Made by a program: the position numbers and the translations under genes. From the IMG/VR virus record IMGVR_UViG_3300028423_001099, positions 22,577 through 86,576 of that record: DNA of 64,000 nucleotides; one strand, 5' to 3'. Source of the DNA: a virus. Below the pieces are notes generated by a model that worked only from the letters and a program-made list of their open reading frames with translations, made no database searches and had not been told where the DNA came from. Below are positions 1-7,750 of this stretch, piece by piece (the stretch's first letter is position 1; every line of letters begins with the position of its first letter).

Positions 1-66
1 AAATCAAAACCCACCAGCGGCGGCGAATCACCGCATCCGTATCAGGGTCGTTTGGTAGGCAACTAA
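1..66 (+). CDS. C-terminal end of an unidentified protein (cut by window edge)
   Basis: Frame 1 is open from the first base to a TAA at 64-66 and gives about 21 residues containing GGESPHPYQGRLVG. The next gene starts 14 bases later on the same strand, so this is probably the last part of an upstream gene in the same transcript. The fragment is too short to assign a family. Confidence 0.5.
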   Translation, partial: KSKPTSGGESPHPYQGRLVGN

Positions 67-80
67 GAGAATACACAGAT

Positions 81-710
81 ATGAAACTATGGCATTTAAT
101 AGAAGCTAGATTGGAAAATCACCCCGATGTGTCCTATGACCTAGAAGGCGAAACCAAAGCAAAAACCCTTTCCGAAGAGTTTAGCAAGATCACTGCAACA
201 GTTACAGGCCCATCTAGTGCCCAGTTTACTCGTCTTGCAAACAAGTTTAAAAAGATCGACGAGTTTAACAAAGAAATAAAAGAGCTCAGAGACGATGCTA
301 ATGCAGAAGCCAAACAGCACATTGAAGAACTGTTTGATGCTGAAGATGCTGTGCTCACCAGGTATATTGACACAGTGAGTCTTAGCATCACCATGGCCAA
401 AGATACACCGGAGCGTGAAGAAGAAGATGAAGTTTTTGAAGTGGAAGATTTCTTAGAAGAGCTCTATGAAATGGTTGATGGTGATCTAGTGCCTATGATA
501 CAGCAACTAAAAGAAAAGCACACCAAAATAGAGAAAACAGTGATGTCAGGCAGAAAAGGCACGCTCAAAGTCAAGACCAAAGAAGCTGCGGGCGCAGTAG
601 ACTATTCCAAGCTGGAACAGCTTGCTGACACCCTGGGAGAAATTGTTGACATAAAAATGTCACAGTATGACCAGAAACTACAACAGTTGAAGTCGGCTTT
701 TTTGCCATAA
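81..710 (+). CDS. Acidic helical protein of unknown function with a leader-like N-terminus
   Basis: This 209-residue protein is not recognised. It is Glu/Lys rich and looks helical, possibly coiled coil, throughout (for example KKIDEFNKEIKELRDDANAE). It has no membrane segment. It begins MKLWHLIEARLE, which resembles the short leaders on many proteins at 29-44 kb and holds an L-I-E|A site of the type cut by T4 prohead protease. The next gene follows after 9 bases with its own AAGGAG. A scaffold or internal head role is only an inference from the leader. Confidence 0.85.
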   Translation: MKLWHLIEARLENHPDVSYDLEGETKAKTLSEEFSKITATVTGPSSAQFTRLANKFKKIDEFNKEIKELRDDANAEAKQHIEELFDAEDAVLTRYIDTVSLSITMAKDTPEREEEDEVFEVEDFLEELYEMVDGDLVPMIQQLKEKHTKIEKTVMSGRKGTLKVKTKEAAGAVDYSKLEQLADTLGEIVDIKMSQYDQKLQQLKSAFLP

Positions 711-719
711 GGAGTTAAC

Positions 720-917
720 ATGAACGTTTTTGCACAACTAGAAGCAGCAAAACAATGGATCAAACAACGCTTTGCAGAACGCACCACCTGGGACGGCAGT
801 GTGATCATTGGCATCAGTGTACTTGCACTAGCAGCAGCACCGTTGATCAAATGGATTGCATGGGCAGGCATTGCATATGGTATCTGGACCATCTGGAAAT
901 CAGAACAAGGCCAATAA
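720..917 (+). CDS. Small membrane protein
   Basis: This 65-residue protein starts at an ATG preceded by AAGGAG with good spacing. After a charged N-terminal third there are hydrophobic stretches around residues 27-42 and 45-58 (VIIGISVLALAAAPLI and WIAWAGIAYGIWTIW), separated by a single Lys, so one or two membrane passes are likely. Size and topology would suit a holin or other inner-membrane protein, but nothing identifies it. Confidence 0.8.
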   Translation: MNVFAQLEAAKQWIKQRFAERTTWDGSVIIGISVLALAAAPLIKWIAWAGIAYGIWTIWKSEQGQ

Positions 918-929
918 AGGATTAGAACC

Positions 930-1214
930 ATGAACGATATGAGAAAACTATTAGAAGCAGTCGAATCTGCACAGAGTGACAATGCTAGCAGCGCACTGGT
1001 TCGTAAAATTGGAACCCATATGTCCGAGATACTCGAAGATTTTTATTCATACTATGATTTAGAATCCGAAGACCCAGATATCGGCAACAATTTTGAAAAC
1101 CATGGTGGTACAAATGATTACACCAGAGAGCAATTTGCGTGGTTGCAAGCCTACAGTGCGTTTATCGGAGCATCAGGAAGGCTGTTTGATAAACTAATTG
1201 ACATAAAATTCTAG
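930..1214 (+). CDS. Small protein with MNDMRKL N-terminus, first of three
   Basis: A 94-residue protein preceded by AAAGGA. The start MNDMRKLLEAVESAQ is shared with the next two genes (MNEMRKLMETT and MNDMRKLIDAAT), while the rest differs. The L-L-E|A after the motif resembles a T4 prohead protease site. The remainder is acidic with an aromatic-rich centre (FYSYYDLESEDPDIGNN). Function is unknown. The shared N-terminus suggests a common targeting signal, by inference. Confidence 0.85.
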   Translation: MNDMRKLLEAVESAQSDNASSALVRKIGTHMSEILEDFYSYYDLESEDPDIGNNFENHGGTNDYTREQFAWLQAYSAFIGASGRLFDKLIDIKF

Positions 1215-1232
1215 AAGAAAAGGACTGGAATT

Positions 1233-1637
1233 ATGAACGAAATGAGAAAATTGATGGAAACTACAGCTCAGCTGTTTGATGACAGAGTGGAATCAGACAC
1301 CGATCGCTACTATGCTGATCAGGATCGCAGTGAACAAGAAGCAGCAGAGAATCTGCCCTATGACATTGAAGATGCAGAGAACTATTTTCTCAATGACCCT
1401 GCAGGCAAGACAGAGTTTGCAGACTTCTTCTTGGACAATCTAGTAGAAAATCCTAGGGAGGTCGACATTGATCTCATGATAGACATTGTGAAAAACTATT
1501 TTGACAGTGTGGTTGCAGATCAATCTCTGCCAGCTCAGTTTGCAGAATCAGAAACCATGAATGAGGTTCTAGCAAACTATTTGGAAGGTCGTGGATACAA
1601 CTTAGATGCCAGCCAAATCGAACAATATAGAAGATAG
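1233..1637 (+). CDS. Acidic protein with MNEMRKL N-terminus, second of three
   Basis: This 134-residue, strongly acidic protein has an AAAAGG ribosome site. The conserved start MNEMRKLMETTAQLFDD is followed by unrelated sequence with repeated acidic patches (DTDRYYADQDRSEQEAAENL) and an NYF motif seen twice (ENYFLNDPAG and VKNYFDSVV). No enzyme family is recognised. It lies between two genes with the same N-terminal motif, 18 and 9 bases away. Confidence 0.85.
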   Translation: MNEMRKLMETTAQLFDDRVESDTDRYYADQDRSEQEAAENLPYDIEDAENYFLNDPAGKTEFADFFLDNLVENPREVDIDLMIDIVKNYFDSVVADQSLPAQFAESETMNEVLANYLEGRGYNLDASQIEQYRR

Positions 1638-1646
1638 GATATTATT

Positions 1647-2132
1647 ATGAATGACATGAGAAAACTGATTGATGCAGCAACACCGCTGTTTGAATCACAT
1701 AAAAAAACACCCGTGGCAGAAGCCATTGACGGCCCAGATTACGGACACGAAGGCTCAGCTGACATGGCCCTGACACAGTTGCATTTTATCGAGTATGCTG
1801 CACAGGAAGTACGCGAATGCCTGGAAGCAGGTACCATGATGGAAGAATGGTATCAGAACAAGCTGGCCAAAATCCACGGCGACATGGAAGGCCTGCACTC
1901 TCACATGGAAGGTCAAAAGCGACGCAGAGAGATGTGTGGCCCTGATGAGATAATGCCAGATGACATGGCAGATGATGCTGGCCTGGCAATGACCGAGAAG
2001 AAAAAAGACAAAAGCCCAGGCAAGATCGACAAAGACGAAGATCCCTGCTGGAAAGGCTACAAAATGGTAGGCACCAAGAAGAAAAATGGCAAAGAAGTGC
2101 CCAACTGTGTGCCTGGCAAAAAAGGCAAGTAA
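1647..2132 (+). CDS. MNDMRKL protein with paired-cysteine, lysine-rich tail, third of three
   Basis: This 161-residue protein starts MNDMRKLIDAATPLFE after AGGATATT. The middle is helical. The last 45 residues are very Lys rich and end in a recognisable module, DPCWKGYKMVGTKKK followed by PNCVPGKKGK. I recall similar tails in many marine phage proteins of unknown role. Cys-pair and Lys-rich regions also occur at 31921-32733, 33777-34589, 34586-36517 and 36521-36799. A packaged DNA-contacting role is an inference. Confidence 0.85.
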   Translation: MNDMRKLIDAATPLFESHKKTPVAEAIDGPDYGHEGSADMALTQLHFIEYAAQEVRECLEAGTMMEEWYQNKLAKIHGDMEGLHSHMEGQKRRREMCGPDEIMPDDMADDAGLAMTEKKKDKSPGKIDKDEDPCWKGYKMVGTKKKNGKEVPNCVPGKKGK

Positions 2133-2153
2133 ACAAATCAACGAGAAAAAAGG

Positions 2154-3266
2154 ATGGAAATTGTTGAAGACCCCAATCTTATTACAATATTTCATCCTTA
2201 TGGAATAGACAGCAGCAGTCCTAACGGTCCCTGGAAATTCATAGAATTCCTGCAGACAATAAAAAATAAAAAAGTCGTTGTTTTTAATCCAGAAGAATTC
2301 AATCCTTTTTTTCGCTCTGATCAAGGCGGCATAAACAGCCGTGAAGCCTACTGGAATTATGTAAACCAGTTTAACTCTGTGATCACAGAAAATAACATCA
2401 CATTGGAGTACTGGATCAGCATCCACGATGATCAAAATCTAGAATGGCGCAACGAGTTCAAGGTAAAAGCAATTAACTGGCCTGCATATCAGCTTCACTG
2501 TACAGCACACGATCTACAAAAAGACTCTATTCAACAAGTGAAGCATATCAACAAGCTGGCAATCAGCATGAATTCCAAACCCACGCATCACCGTTGTATG
2601 CTGATAGAATCCATTTATAAAGAGCAACTGAAGAATGATTTTTGTTTAAGCTGGCTAATGCCCGATGCTGTTGAAGATTTTCATTTTGAACATTTTAACA
2701 ACCAACAGCATGTGTTAGACTATGACCCGGGTCCGGAACCTGATCCTAGAACAATATATCCTCCGAACGTACAAAATCCAACAGAGTTTTACACTTGCTT
2801 GTTCAACATAGTAGCAGAAACCACAGTGGACCTGCCGGATATCAGCGAAAAGACATTTGTGCCTTTGCTCTGCGGAAAACCATTCTTGGTTTTGGGAATT
2901 CCTGGGTTACATCGGATGCTTGTTGATCATTATGGGATAAAACTGTTCGAAGAACACATCGACTATGGTTTTGATGATGTAGAGGATACCCAGACTAGAA
3001 TCAATCTAATATTGAAACAAATTGCTAAATATCGTGGAGAAAACTACAACGACCTCTACAGAGAAATGTTGCCGGTCATAGAGCACAACAAAAAACTATG
3101 TTGGGATATTGTGCATTCTAAATCTATGTTTCCAGAAGATTTATCTCAGAGGGTAAAACATTTGTCGCAGTCCACACACTGGCTTGCTGACACAATCACA
3201 ACACAGACACACAAAGGTAATACTTATGCCAAAGAAAACCACACTCAACGGCAAGCTCAACAATAA
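2154..3266 (+). CDS. Glycosyltransferase-like protein
   Basis: This 370-residue protein has a C-terminal half typical of GT-B-like phage glycosyltransferases related to fucosyltransferases. The segment around residues 220-260 reads VAETTVDLPDISEKTFVPLL then CGKPFLVLGIPG, with the expected E-x(n)-EK-x-F...GKP pattern. The N-terminal half is a variable acceptor-type region. Its target is unknown and could be host surface sugar, virion protein or DNA. Its 3' end overlaps the next small gene by 41 bases. The last 25 residues are Thr/Gln/His rich. Confidence 0.7.
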   Translation: MEIVEDPNLITIFHPYGIDSSSPNGPWKFIEFLQTIKNKKVVVFNPEEFNPFFRSDQGGINSREAYWNYVNQFNSVITENNITLEYWISIHDDQNLEWRNEFKVKAINWPAYQLHCTAHDLQKDSIQQVKHINKLAISMNSKPTHHRCMLIESIYKEQLKNDFCLSWLMPDAVEDFHFEHFNNQQHVLDYDPGPEPDPRTIYPPNVQNPTEFYTCLFNIVAETTVDLPDISEKTFVPLLCGKPFLVLGIPGLHRMLVDHYGIKLFEEHIDYGFDDVEDTQTRINLILKQIAKYRGENYNDLYREMLPVIEHNKKLCWDIVHSKSMFPEDLSQRVKHLSQSTHWLADTITTQTHKGNTYAKENHTQRQAQQ

Positions 3267-3369
3267 TCCGCCCAAAGGCACCAGCATTGGCTCTGGCAAT
3301 GTTAAAACCAGCAGCATGAACAAAAGCAAGAAGCGCAGTCACAAACGCTATCGCGGGCAAGGCAAATAA
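3226..3369 (+). CDS. Small very basic protein
   Basis: A 47-residue protein. The ATG at 3226 follows AAAGGTAATACTT, a good ribosome site. It starts MPKKTTLNGKLNNNPPKGTS and ends SKKRSHKRYRGQGK, so the charge is strongly positive with a nucleic-acid-binding look. Similar small basic proteins occur in other marine T4-like phages as I recall them, with no defined role. It overlaps the end of the glycosyltransferase-like gene by 41 bases. Confidence 0.8.
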   Translation: MPKKTTLNGKLNNNPPKGTSIGSGNVKTSSMNKSKKRSHKRYRGQGK

Positions 3370-3380
3370 GCACAATAAAA

Positions 3381-4217
3381 ATGATGGTGTGCTTCTACGA
3401 TCACAAAAAAAATCTGTTGCTGTTGCCTATTAACAGATGCGGCGCAGGAATGTTTTCTGAGATTGCATCAGCAAGCACAGACCTAACAGTAACCACTGTT
3501 GAAGAATTTTTTGGAGGTGCCAGTCCGGACCAGATACCAGAGATTGTTGCTATTGTGCGGCACCCTACTCGTGCATTTGTCAGTGGTGTCTCAGAGATTT
3601 TTGACGTCAATGGAGTTAGGCCAAAAATAAATCACATAGATCATCGAGCATATCATCTCGGCAGCAGGCATCTATCGCATCGCCTTGCTATTCCTATGAT
3701 TTTTGCATCAGCAGGCTGTACACTAACCATGTGGTTACTTGATGAACTCAGTGAAAAAATGATTGAGCTTTATCCCGAGCACAGTGAAATTATCAATCAG
3801 CATCACAGTGAAGATGCGTGTTCTATGAGAACCAGCAATGTTCGACAGGTGCTATGTTGGCTCAGATATGAAGAATATATCAACAGTGTAAATGTCCAAC
3901 ATGCGTCCGAGTTGACCTGGGAACAGTGGATGGAGCCCGAATTGGACCTATACAAGCATTGTGTGGGTTTCAGGAGATGCCAGCAACACTCAAACGACCA
4001 TGACCCAAAAAGTGTTGGTGAGGGTTGCGTTAGACGGCTGTTTGACACAGAAGCATATTGGTGTGATAGAGCCCCGTCTTATCTAGCGCACGAACTGCCT
4101 CTCAACCTCATTGCTAAACTTTCGTCACTCGACCCCCACTGTTTTGATCCCAAAATAGTAGAGCTTAACAATAGCACAATGTCACGACTTAGCACAGACA
4201 AAAAAATTAACATTTGA
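3381..4217 (+). CDS. Sulfotransferase-like protein
   Basis: This 278-residue protein shows a degenerate sulfotransferase layout. An N-terminal strand-loop (LLLLPINRCGAGMFSEIA) stands where PAPS sulfotransferases have the 5'-phosphosulfate loop. Near residue 58 it has IVRHPTRAFVSG, which matches the RDPxxRxxS-type 3'-phosphate motif. The loop lacks the usual PKTGTT residues, so catalysis is uncertain. It is one of four such genes here, with 21029, 52284 and 52877. No clear ribosome site precedes the tandem ATGs at 3381 and 3384. Confidence 0.6.
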   Translation: MMVCFYDHKKNLLLLPINRCGAGMFSEIASASTDLTVTTVEEFFGGASPDQIPEIVAIVRHPTRAFVSGVSEIFDVNGVRPKINHIDHRAYHLGSRHLSHRLAIPMIFASAGCTLTMWLLDELSEKMIELYPEHSEIINQHHSEDACSMRTSNVRQVLCWLRYEEYINSVNVQHASELTWEQWMEPELDLYKHCVGFRRCQQHSNDHDPKSVGEGCVRRLFDTEAYWCDRAPSYLAHELPLNLIAKLSSLDPHCFDPKIVELNNSTMSRLSTDKKINI

Positions 4218-4223
4218 TAAATA
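4216..4223 (+). promoter_or_regulatory. Late promoter octamer GATAAATA
   Basis: The exact octamer overlaps the TGA of the preceding gene and lies 8 bases before the ATG at 4232. In T4 the late element spans about -13 to -6, so the transcript would start 2-3 bases before the AUG. Confidence 0.65.
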
Positions 4224-4231
4224 CAACTGTT

Positions 4232-5785
4232 ATGCGCAAAGCTGTGATCTATCCGGGACGTTTTCAGCCTATGCTGAGACACCACGCAGAAGTGTTTCAA
4301 ACACTGCGGGCACAATTTCCTGATGCTGAAGTTTACCTGTCTAGCACAAACAAAACTGACAGCGATTCTAGCCCTTTTAGCTTTCGGGAAAAACAACAAA
4401 TAGCTTCTCAGATGTATGGCATTGATTCGAGTAAGATGCTGGAAATTCCAGTGCCCTACAATGTAGACATGTATGACTTTGACCCAGATAACACACTGTT
4501 GATCATGGCAGTGGGAGGCAAAGACTATGATCGCTTTCCTGTAAAAAACGTCAACGACGAAACAGGATTGGTCATGAAGAAAACAGCAGATGAACCCGCA
4601 CGATTACAGCCAATAGATACTATGAAGGGCGATCCGTTGCCAATGAAACAGAGAGCATATATTGCTTATGCTCCTACAGTAGAAGACCAGCAGGGCGATG
4701 TACGCAGTGCCAGTGCATTTCGTCAACAGTTCAAGTCGGCACCAGATAAACAAACAGCACAAAAAGTATTCACCAGACATTTCGGAGAATACAACGAAGA
4801 AATTTTCAATTTGGTCTATGACCGACTAGTGGAGCAGGATATGAATGAATCAATAAACACTGTGAGAAAGCTGGCAGGACTGCCAGAAGTCCACAGAGAG
4901 CAAGAGGTCACACAGGAAGCAGCTCCTGTGGACTATGCAATGACTGATGCAGAGAAACAGCTGGCAGAGCTAGGCAGAACACTCATGGACAATGCCATGC
5001 AGGAAAACAGTGACAAGCTATCCAACTACATGAGTTTGGTTGGTCGCATGTTCACAGAATATGGCACAAACGAGGGTGCAAAATCTCTGCCTGAACTTGC
5101 TGACAAGTTGAAAATGTCCGAGGAAGAGGTGTTGAAATTTGCAGCTTATGCTCAAAAATTACAACAAGAAAAAGAAGGCACACCAGACAACGAAACCGAA
5201 ATTGACCTCAGTGACTTCTACGAGGGCGAAGTGCCCAAAGACGAATTCGACGAAGCATCGCCGTTGGTGGGTGCAGCAGCGAGTGTTGCAGGGCGCATGG
5301 CTTCTAAATCTGCAGCACGCCGTGGTGCAGGCAAAACTCTCAGCAGGGCTGCAGGCAGTGTTGCAGGCGCTGCGGCCAAATCGGCATTGTCCAAGGCATC
5401 GGGCACAGCAAGGAAGAAATCAGGCAACAAGGACAGCGACATGGAAGAGGGTTCTGTTGCAGACTTTCATGCTGGCCAAGACACAGAGTCGGGCCCGGGC
5501 TGTGACTACTATGATCGGGAAACACCTGTGGCAGATACATTTAGCCACAAAACAGTTGGAGATCTGTCGCCCATCGAAGCCACTGCTCGTCTGAGCACAA
5601 CTGCAGTAAACGATGCAATGGGCCGGCTGGACATGATCAAAGAAAAGCTCTGTGATGACTCTGAGTTGCACACAGAAGTGCACAATGACATACAAGATAT
5701 CATGGACATGCTACGTGATTATCGCAGAGAAATTGTAAATATAGCAGATGACGCAATGAGTCATCAAGGAGATAAAAATGTCTAA
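4232..5785 (+). CDS. Nucleotidyltransferase-like domain fused to a long Ala/Gly-rich tail
   Basis: A 517-residue protein. The N-terminal ~170 residues match the cytidylyl/NMN-adenylyltransferase fold: MRKAVIYPGRFQP, the SFREKQQIA segment, and RSASAFRQQF in place of the ISGTxxR loop. The HxGH nucleotide motif is changed to LRHH, so activity is doubtful. The rest contains MNESINTVRKLAGLP (residue ~208), acidic helices and a basic Ala/Gly-rich stretch near residues 345-400. The start is the ATG at 4232 after a late promoter. A TTG at 4214 falls in the promoter and is rejected. The 3' end overlaps the next gene by 8 bases. Confidence 0.75.
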   Translation: MRKAVIYPGRFQPMLRHHAEVFQTLRAQFPDAEVYLSSTNKTDSDSSPFSFREKQQIASQMYGIDSSKMLEIPVPYNVDMYDFDPDNTLLIMAVGGKDYDRFPVKNVNDETGLVMKKTADEPARLQPIDTMKGDPLPMKQRAYIAYAPTVEDQQGDVRSASAFRQQFKSAPDKQTAQKVFTRHFGEYNEEIFNLVYDRLVEQDMNESINTVRKLAGLPEVHREQEVTQEAAPVDYAMTDAEKQLAELGRTLMDNAMQENSDKLSNYMSLVGRMFTEYGTNEGAKSLPELADKLKMSEEEVLKFAAYAQKLQQEKEGTPDNETEIDLSDFYEGEVPKDEFDEASPLVGAAASVAGRMASKSAARRGAGKTLSRAAGSVAGAAAKSALSKASGTARKKSGNKDSDMEEGSVADFHAGQDTESGPGCDYYDRETPVADTFSHKTVGDLSPIEATARLSTTAVNDAMGRLDMIKEKLCDDSELHTEVHNDIQDIMDMLRDYRREIVNIADDAMSHQGDKNV

Positions 5786-6170
5786 ACACAATCAAATTGA
5801 AGAACTACAACGACTGGCCGGTCTAAGCGTCAGCGAAAATCACGAAGAAAGCGGCAAAGACATCACCAAAACTGTGGTGGGGCACGTTGATGATGAAGTG
5901 CACAATCTAAAAAAACTATCCTATCAAATGGGTTCATACTGTGTGGAACTTTTTAAAATTCTTGACAGTTTGCCTGAAAACTCAGATATCCCCCATTGGG
6001 TGCAGGCAAAGTTGGTAAAAGCACAGGATTATGTGAGCACATGCAAGCATTGGATGGAAAACGAGATTGCGGTTCCCGATCATGGTGCTGAACCTATTCT
6101 AGGTGCCAACCCAGACTCCATGGTATCACCAGATGCACAAGATTTCTCGGATCCCAGTGGACTGAGCTAA
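5778..6170 (+). CDS. Conserved-looking hypothetical protein
   Basis: This 130-residue protein has AAGGAGATAAAA ahead of its ATG and overlaps the previous gene by 8 bases. It starts MSKHNQIEELQRLAGLSV, and the preceding protein carries a related internal RKLAGL motif. The middle holds a helix with two Cys (YCVELFKIL and STCKHWMENE). The C-terminus is Pro/Asp/Ser rich. No function is known. It ends the first + strand block. Confidence 0.8.
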   Translation: MSKHNQIEELQRLAGLSVSENHEESGKDITKTVVGHVDDEVHNLKKLSYQMGSYCVELFKILDSLPENSDIPHWVQAKLVKAQDYVSTCKHWMENEIAVPDHGAEPILGANPDSMVSPDAQDFSDPSGLS

Positions 6171-6230
6171 CTCTGGCTTTTCTGCTCTGGTTGTCGCCTG
6201 CTAATAAGATTTTTTTCATGATGACTTCGT

Positions 6231-7085
6231 TTATTTGATCCAACTGGTGTTAATTACCAGATCTCTGGCATATTCCAGCCAGAACTTTCCTGCAGGCGGT
6301 CCACCGTTGCAGGTGCCGTCGCTTTCTCCGGGCACCTTGATCCACAAGTAAGCATCACAGTGTTCAAGTTGAGTGTGTGTGGTAGGCGGTATGCCCAATG
6401 CGCGCTCGGGCGGATTGCACCACTCGTTGCCATAAGGACCTGCACCGTTGCGGCTGGTATCTACCACATAATAATCAACATCTGCATATTCCCTGACTCG
6501 TTCGGCCCACTTTACACTCTCTTTGGTGGTGCGATAGTTGCTCACATTCACACTAAAGCCTCTGGTCTCAGAATTGCACACACTGTTGAGCAGTTTGCCT
6601 GCTGTTTCGGGATCAAGCCAATTGCTGTGCCCGATGTCAGCATACACATGAGCATTGCAGTTTTCTCTCAAAATTGACAGAGATTGTTTCATGAGTTCAA
6701 GACGTTTTTGCGCAGGTTTTTTCTCCATCAATGTGGTGTGTGGCAATCCGTCGGGCTCATATATCACAATGGGCTGTCGATCTCCCAGTGTTTTTGCAAA
6801 TGTTTCTATGAACTGTAGATATGTGTCATCACTAGAAGCGCCGCCTTTGCTGTAATTACCCATGTCGCGGTTGGGCAAATTGTAGATCACCATGATAGGT
6901 AGCAGCGGGTCAGCTCTGTTGAGAAGACGTGTGATCCGACTGTGTACCTTGAAAAGATCTTTTTTGCCTTTTTTTACTCCAAACCAAAAGGCCACAGGAT
7001 ATTCAAAGATTTTGCCTGCCACAGGATATTTCTCTCTGTGATTGCGAATACGATCAAAGTCGTTGACGTAGAAAGGATAATCCAT
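6231..7085 (-). CDS. Glycoside hydrolase family 6 (cellulase/cellobiohydrolase-type) enzyme
   Basis: This 284-residue protein carries most GH6 signature segments in order: VIYNLPNRDMG (67-76; family YDLPDRDC), VIYEPDGLPH (107-116, with the presumed acid Asp112), YADIGHSNWL (148-157), FSVNVSNY (177-184), YVVDTSRNG (206-214), then WIKVPGESDGTCNGGPP (248-264). GH6 enzymes hydrolyse beta-1,4-glucans by inversion. No signal peptide or carbohydrate-binding module is present, so it would stay in the cytoplasm until lysis or ride on the virion. It sits 8 bases downstream of the deformylase and shares its late promoter. The ribosome site is weak. The fold assignment is strong, the substrate unproven. 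Confidence 0.88.
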   Translation of the reverse strand: MDYPFYVNDFDRIRNHREKYPVAGKIFEYPVAFWFGVKKGKKDLFKVHSRITRLLNRADPLLPIMVIYNLPNRDMGNYSKGGASSDDTYLQFIETFAKTLGDRQPIVIYEPDGLPHTTLMEKKPAQKRLELMKQSLSILRENCNAHVYADIGHSNWLDPETAGKLLNSVCNSETRGFSVNVSNYRTTKESVKWAERVREYADVDYYVVDTSRNGAGPYGNEWCNPPERALGIPPTTHTQLEHCDAYLWIKVPGESDGTCNGGPPAGKFWLEYARDLVINTSWIK

Positions 7086-7093
7086 ATGAGGAT

Positions 7094-7678
7094 CTAGCGA
7101 ACGCTGCGATACAGCTTTTTAAACAGTTTGTCTCGCTTTTGCTTGGCATGCTTGAGTTTGAATTCACTCACATGGTCCAAGAACACTTGTCCTTGTAGGT
7201 GATCATACTCATGCAGGAAACAGCGAGCATCCATGCCATCCATCCAGGTTTCAACTTGAGTTTTGCCGTCAGTCTTGTAATACCTTACTTTGATTTCTGC
7301 CGGACGTTCGACCAATAGATACAACAGTGGCCATGTGAGGCAGCCTTCTTTGATTTTTGCTGATCCCTGTGTTTCTAGGATTTCCGGTTTGTAGACACCA
7401 ATGTCGCCAAGCATGCTATGTGTCATCACAAACATATTATAACTACTGCCCAGTTGGTTGGCTGCTAGGCCAATGCCCATGTTGTCGTGCATCAAAGCAA
7501 GCATTTCCTGTTCTCGCTGATGCCAGTCGACGTCGCTGCTAAACGGATCAGTGGTAGCTTTGCGATACAGTGCAGGATGACTGGGCTCTACTAGCTCGCA
7601 GTGCCACTCGTCTACACTGAGACTGCTTGTGCGCACCGAACTACTGCTGGCATATCGATCGTAGGGATTATATTGCAT
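7094..7678 (-). CDS. def: Peptide deformylase
   Basis: This 194-residue enzyme removes formyl groups from new N-terminal Met and is common in marine phages. All three family motifs are present: GIGLAANQ (68-75), EGCLT (111-115, metal Cys113) and HEYDH (156-160, metal His pair and catalytic Glu). The ~25-residue N-terminal extension is Ser/Tyr rich. The ATG at 7678 lies 5 bases from AATAAATA, so its mRNA is predicted to be leaderless. The GH6 gene follows in the same unit. Confidence 0.93.
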   Translation of the reverse strand: MQYNPYDRYASSSSVRTSSLSVDEWHCELVEPSHPALYRKATTDPFSSDVDWHQREQEMLALMHDNMGIGLAANQLGSSYNMFVMTHSMLGDIGVYKPEILETQGSAKIKEGCLTWPLLYLLVERPAEIKVRYYKTDGKTQVETWMDGMDARCFLHEYDHLQGQVFLDHVSEFKLKHAKQKRDKLFKKLYRSVR

Positions 7679-7683
7679 AACTG

Positions 7684-7691
7684 TATTTATT
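7684..7691 (-). promoter_or_regulatory. Late promoter octamer AATAAATA for the deformylase
   Basis: Read on the minus strand, AATAAATA is followed by CAGTT and the ATG at 7678. The 5-base spacing puts +1 at the A of ATG if T4 geometry holds. A second AATAAATA lies at 7712-7719 on the same strand. Confidence 0.6.
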
Positions 7692-7737
7692 TGAAATTTC
7701 TGAGACTGCGATATTTATTTGAAGAGATATCAATCAA

Positions 7738-7745
7738 GATAAATA
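7738..7745 (+). promoter_or_regulatory. Late promoter octamer GATAAATA, divergent from the deformylase promoter
   Basis: The exact octamer is followed by CCATT and ATG at 7751. Its 5-base spacing mirrors the divergent deformylase promoter. There is no room for a ribosome site in the predicted transcript. Confidence 0.7.
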
Positions 7746-7750
7746 CCATT

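Noticed and set aside
5139-5594. 151-codon plus-strand frame inside the nucleotidyltransferase fusion gene
   Set aside because: Composition is the antiphase reading of an Ala/Lys-rich gene, with no start signal.
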